A stretch of 38,550 bases of DNA from Actinacidiphila glaucinigra (GTDB taxonomy: Bacteria > Actinomycetota > Actinomycetes > Streptomycetales > Streptomycetaceae). The notes beneath the pieces were generated by a model. It ran no database searches. It was not told the DNA's origin and saw only the letters and a list, made by a program, of their open reading frames with translations. The translations under genes and the position numbers were made by a program. The stretch's first letter is position 1. Every line of letters starts with the position of its first letter. Shown in pieces: positions 38,236 to 38,550 of this stretch. Location of the stretch: assembly GCF_900188405.1 (NCBI RefSeq), contig NZ_FZOF01000045.1, forward strand, positions 1-38,550. The letters run 5' to 3'.

Positions 38236-38550
38236 CTAGTGCTTCTCGACGGCGTGGCCGCCGAACTGGTTGCGGAGCGCGGCGATCATCTTCATCTGCG
38301 GGGAGTCGTCCTGGCGGGACGCGAAGCGGGCGAAGAGGGACGCGGTGATCGCGGGGAGCGGCACGGCGTGGTCGATGGCGGCCTCGACGGTCCAGCGGCC
38401 CTCGCCCGAGTCCTCCGCGTAGCCCTTGAGCTTGTCGAGGTGCTCGTCCTCGTCGAGGGCGTTGACGGCCAGGTCCAGCAGCCAGGAGCGGATGACGGTG
38501 CCCTCCTGCCAGGAGCGGAACACCTCGCGCACGTCGGTGACCGAGTGGAC
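38236..38550 (-). CDS. gnd: 6-phosphogluconate dehydrogenase (Gnd), C-terminal 104 residues only
   Basis: The visible part belongs to the C-terminal all-helical domain of decarboxylating 6-phosphogluconate dehydrogenase, the NADP- or NAD-linked enzyme that yields ribulose-5-phosphate and CO2 in the pentose phosphate pathway. Recognisable stretches are WQEGTVIRSWLLDLA, EDSGEGRWTVEAAI and IDHAVPLPAITASLFARF. The frame is open to the window edge and the N-terminal nucleotide-binding domain lies outside. The sequence suggests the short (about 290-330 residue) form, since GRWTVEAAIDHAVP is typical of that type. A gnd gene between dnaN and recF is characteristic of the Streptomyces origin region. 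Confidence 0.95.
   Translation of the reverse strand, partial: VHSVTDVREVFRSWQEGTVIRSWLLDLAVNALDEDEHLDKLKGYAEDSGEGRWTVEAAIDHAVPLPAITASLFARFASRQDDSPQMKMIAALRNQFGGHAVEKH

Overview
This window is oriC-proximal chromosomal DNA of a high-GC actinomycete, almost certainly Streptomyces. Third codon positions are nearly all G or C. The order gnd-recF-DUF721/dciA-gyrB-gyrA-DUF3566-tRNA-Ile is the Streptomyces order to one side of oriC. The sortases, CrgA, PASTA kinase and SARP-type regulator are Streptomyces families. oriC itself is not in the window; by synteny it should lie a few kb beyond the right edge, past gnd and dnaN.

Right part (about 30.4-38.55 kb, minus strand, transcribed away from the expected oriC): the C-terminal end of gnd, recF overlapping dciA, gyrB, gyrA, a DUF3566 membrane protein, tRNA-Ile and a 46-residue DLW-type membrane protein. 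This is the replication and supercoiling core. Middle right (25.1-30.3 kb): tRNA-Ala, an HTH regulator overlapping a tail-anchored Ser/Thr kinase on the plus strand, and convergent to them two translationally coupled secreted, membrane-anchored proteins, one with a complete von Willebrand A metal site. Function of this four-gene block is not known to me. Middle (20.0-25.0 kb): a large AfsR/SARP-like regulator and a DHA2-type drug exporter. The regulator gene carries a perfect parS chromosome-segregation site.

Middle left (12.2-20.0 kb): a DUF5324 protein, a cyclophilin, a zinc-ribbon rhomboid protease, a cluster of DnaA boxes, crgA, and a divergent six-gene run of DUF881 protein, class E sortase, 58-residue membrane protein, PabA/TrpG-like amidotransferase and two more class E sortases. 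Left (4.0-12.1 kb, plus strand): fhaA-fhaB-pstP-rodA-pbpA-pknB, the phospho-signalling and cell-wall elongation/division cluster. The kinase PknB and phosphatase PstP would set the phosphorylation read by the FHA proteins, while RodA/FtsW and the class B PBP form a peptidoglycan polymerase/crosslinking pair. Far left (0-3 kb): tRNA-Leu, then a minus-strand lipoprotein, MacA/HlyD-like adaptor and MacB-like ATPase (truncated by the window edge).

The backbone gyrB-gyrA-DUF3566-tRNA-Ile...tRNA-Ala...ppiA...rhomboid/crgA-DUF881-trpG-pknB-pbpA-rodA-pstP-fhaB-fhaA-tRNA-Leu matches what I recall of the Mycobacterium tuberculosis Rv0005-Rv0020c region. The sortases, SARP/MFS pair, HTH-kinase pair and VWA pair are extra relative to that, and pknA is absent. 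I saw no insertion sequence, prophage or CRISPR array. The most noteworthy non-coding signals are the DnaA-box cluster (17.27-17.47 kb), the intragenic parS (24.2 kb), a promoter with an embedded inverted repeat in front of the VWA gene (30.3 kb), and a set of long perfect-stem terminators.
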